Assembly: GCA_021780585.1 (NCBI GenBank)
Contig: JAJXYM010000100.1
Location: 1 to 12,052, forward strand
DNA length: 12,052 nucleotides
Reading direction: 5' to 3'
Source: Deltaproteobacteria bacterium
Lineage (GTDB): Bacteria > Desulfobacterota > Binatia > Binatales > Binataceae
The notes beneath the pieces were generated by a model, which did not search any database, was not told the DNA's origin, and saw nothing but the letters and a program-made list of their open reading frames with translations. The position numbers were made by a program, and so were the translations under genes. This document shows positions 12,052 through 12,052 of this stretch, piece after piece; positions within the stretch are counted from its first letter, which is position 1, and every line of letters starts with the position of its first letter.

Positions 12052-12052
12052 C

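Noticed and set aside
11882..12052. Plus-strand frame open to the right edge
   Set aside because: Starts inside the AT-rich promoter block with no ribosome binding site; Arg/Ser-rich product without recognisable features. The minus frame at 11956 looks more like protein.

Overview
The window is GC-rich bacterial DNA. Most genes have clear Shine-Dalgarno sites and several products are exported, including two peptidoglycan enzymes. The mix (an ECF42-type sigma factor with a DGPF protein, flavin reductase-domain proteins, an iron-type alcohol dehydrogenase) suits a soil or sediment Gram-negative bacterium with a large genome. I cannot place it more precisely; Binatia/Desulfobacterota-like or proteobacterial are guesses. 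No rRNA, tRNA or CRISPR array was seen.

Layout. Positions 1-1423 (minus): a DGPF/YCII protein followed by an ECF42-type sigma factor that runs off the left edge, preceded by a sequence matching the known ECF42 promoter pattern, so the pair is probably autoregulated. Positions 1685-2248 (plus): a secreted helical protein of unknown role. Positions 2494-4677 (minus): a TPR protein, a D,D-carboxypeptidase with a His-rich linker, and an unlisted 43-residue Arg/Lys-rich protein whose start overlaps the carboxypeptidase stop (ATGA). Positions 4893-5135 (minus): a small secreted His-repeat protein. Positions 5382-7309 (minus): two distinct flavin reductase-domain proteins, then a family 2 glycosyltransferase. 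Positions 7406-9517 (plus): an L,D-transpeptidase and an iron-type alcohol dehydrogenase/maleylacetate reductase relative. Positions 10892-11814 (minus): a cupin and a small dual-specificity-type phosphatase. A probable C-terminal gene fragment lies at the right edge.

The most unusual part is 9530-10928. A 52-bp direct repeat (51/52 identical) made of the 3' end of the phosphatase gene flanks a lower-GC segment carrying one gene. That gene appears to encode two nuclease domains: an N-terminal VRR-NUC-like PD-(D/E)xK domain and a C-terminal zinc-finger HNH domain. Without this segment the dehydrogenase and phosphatase genes would converge 27 bp apart. The simplest reading is a small nuclease-bearing insertion that entered at the phosphatase 3' end and rebuilt that end, with no integrase or transposase visible. 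A structured leader holding the nuclease gene's ribosome binding site in an inverted repeat adds to the interest.

Working together: the carboxypeptidase and L,D-transpeptidase both act on peptidoglycan, the glycosyltransferase probably on lipid-linked sugar, and the sigma/DGPF pair is a self-contained regulatory unit. The other genes show no obvious shared pathway.
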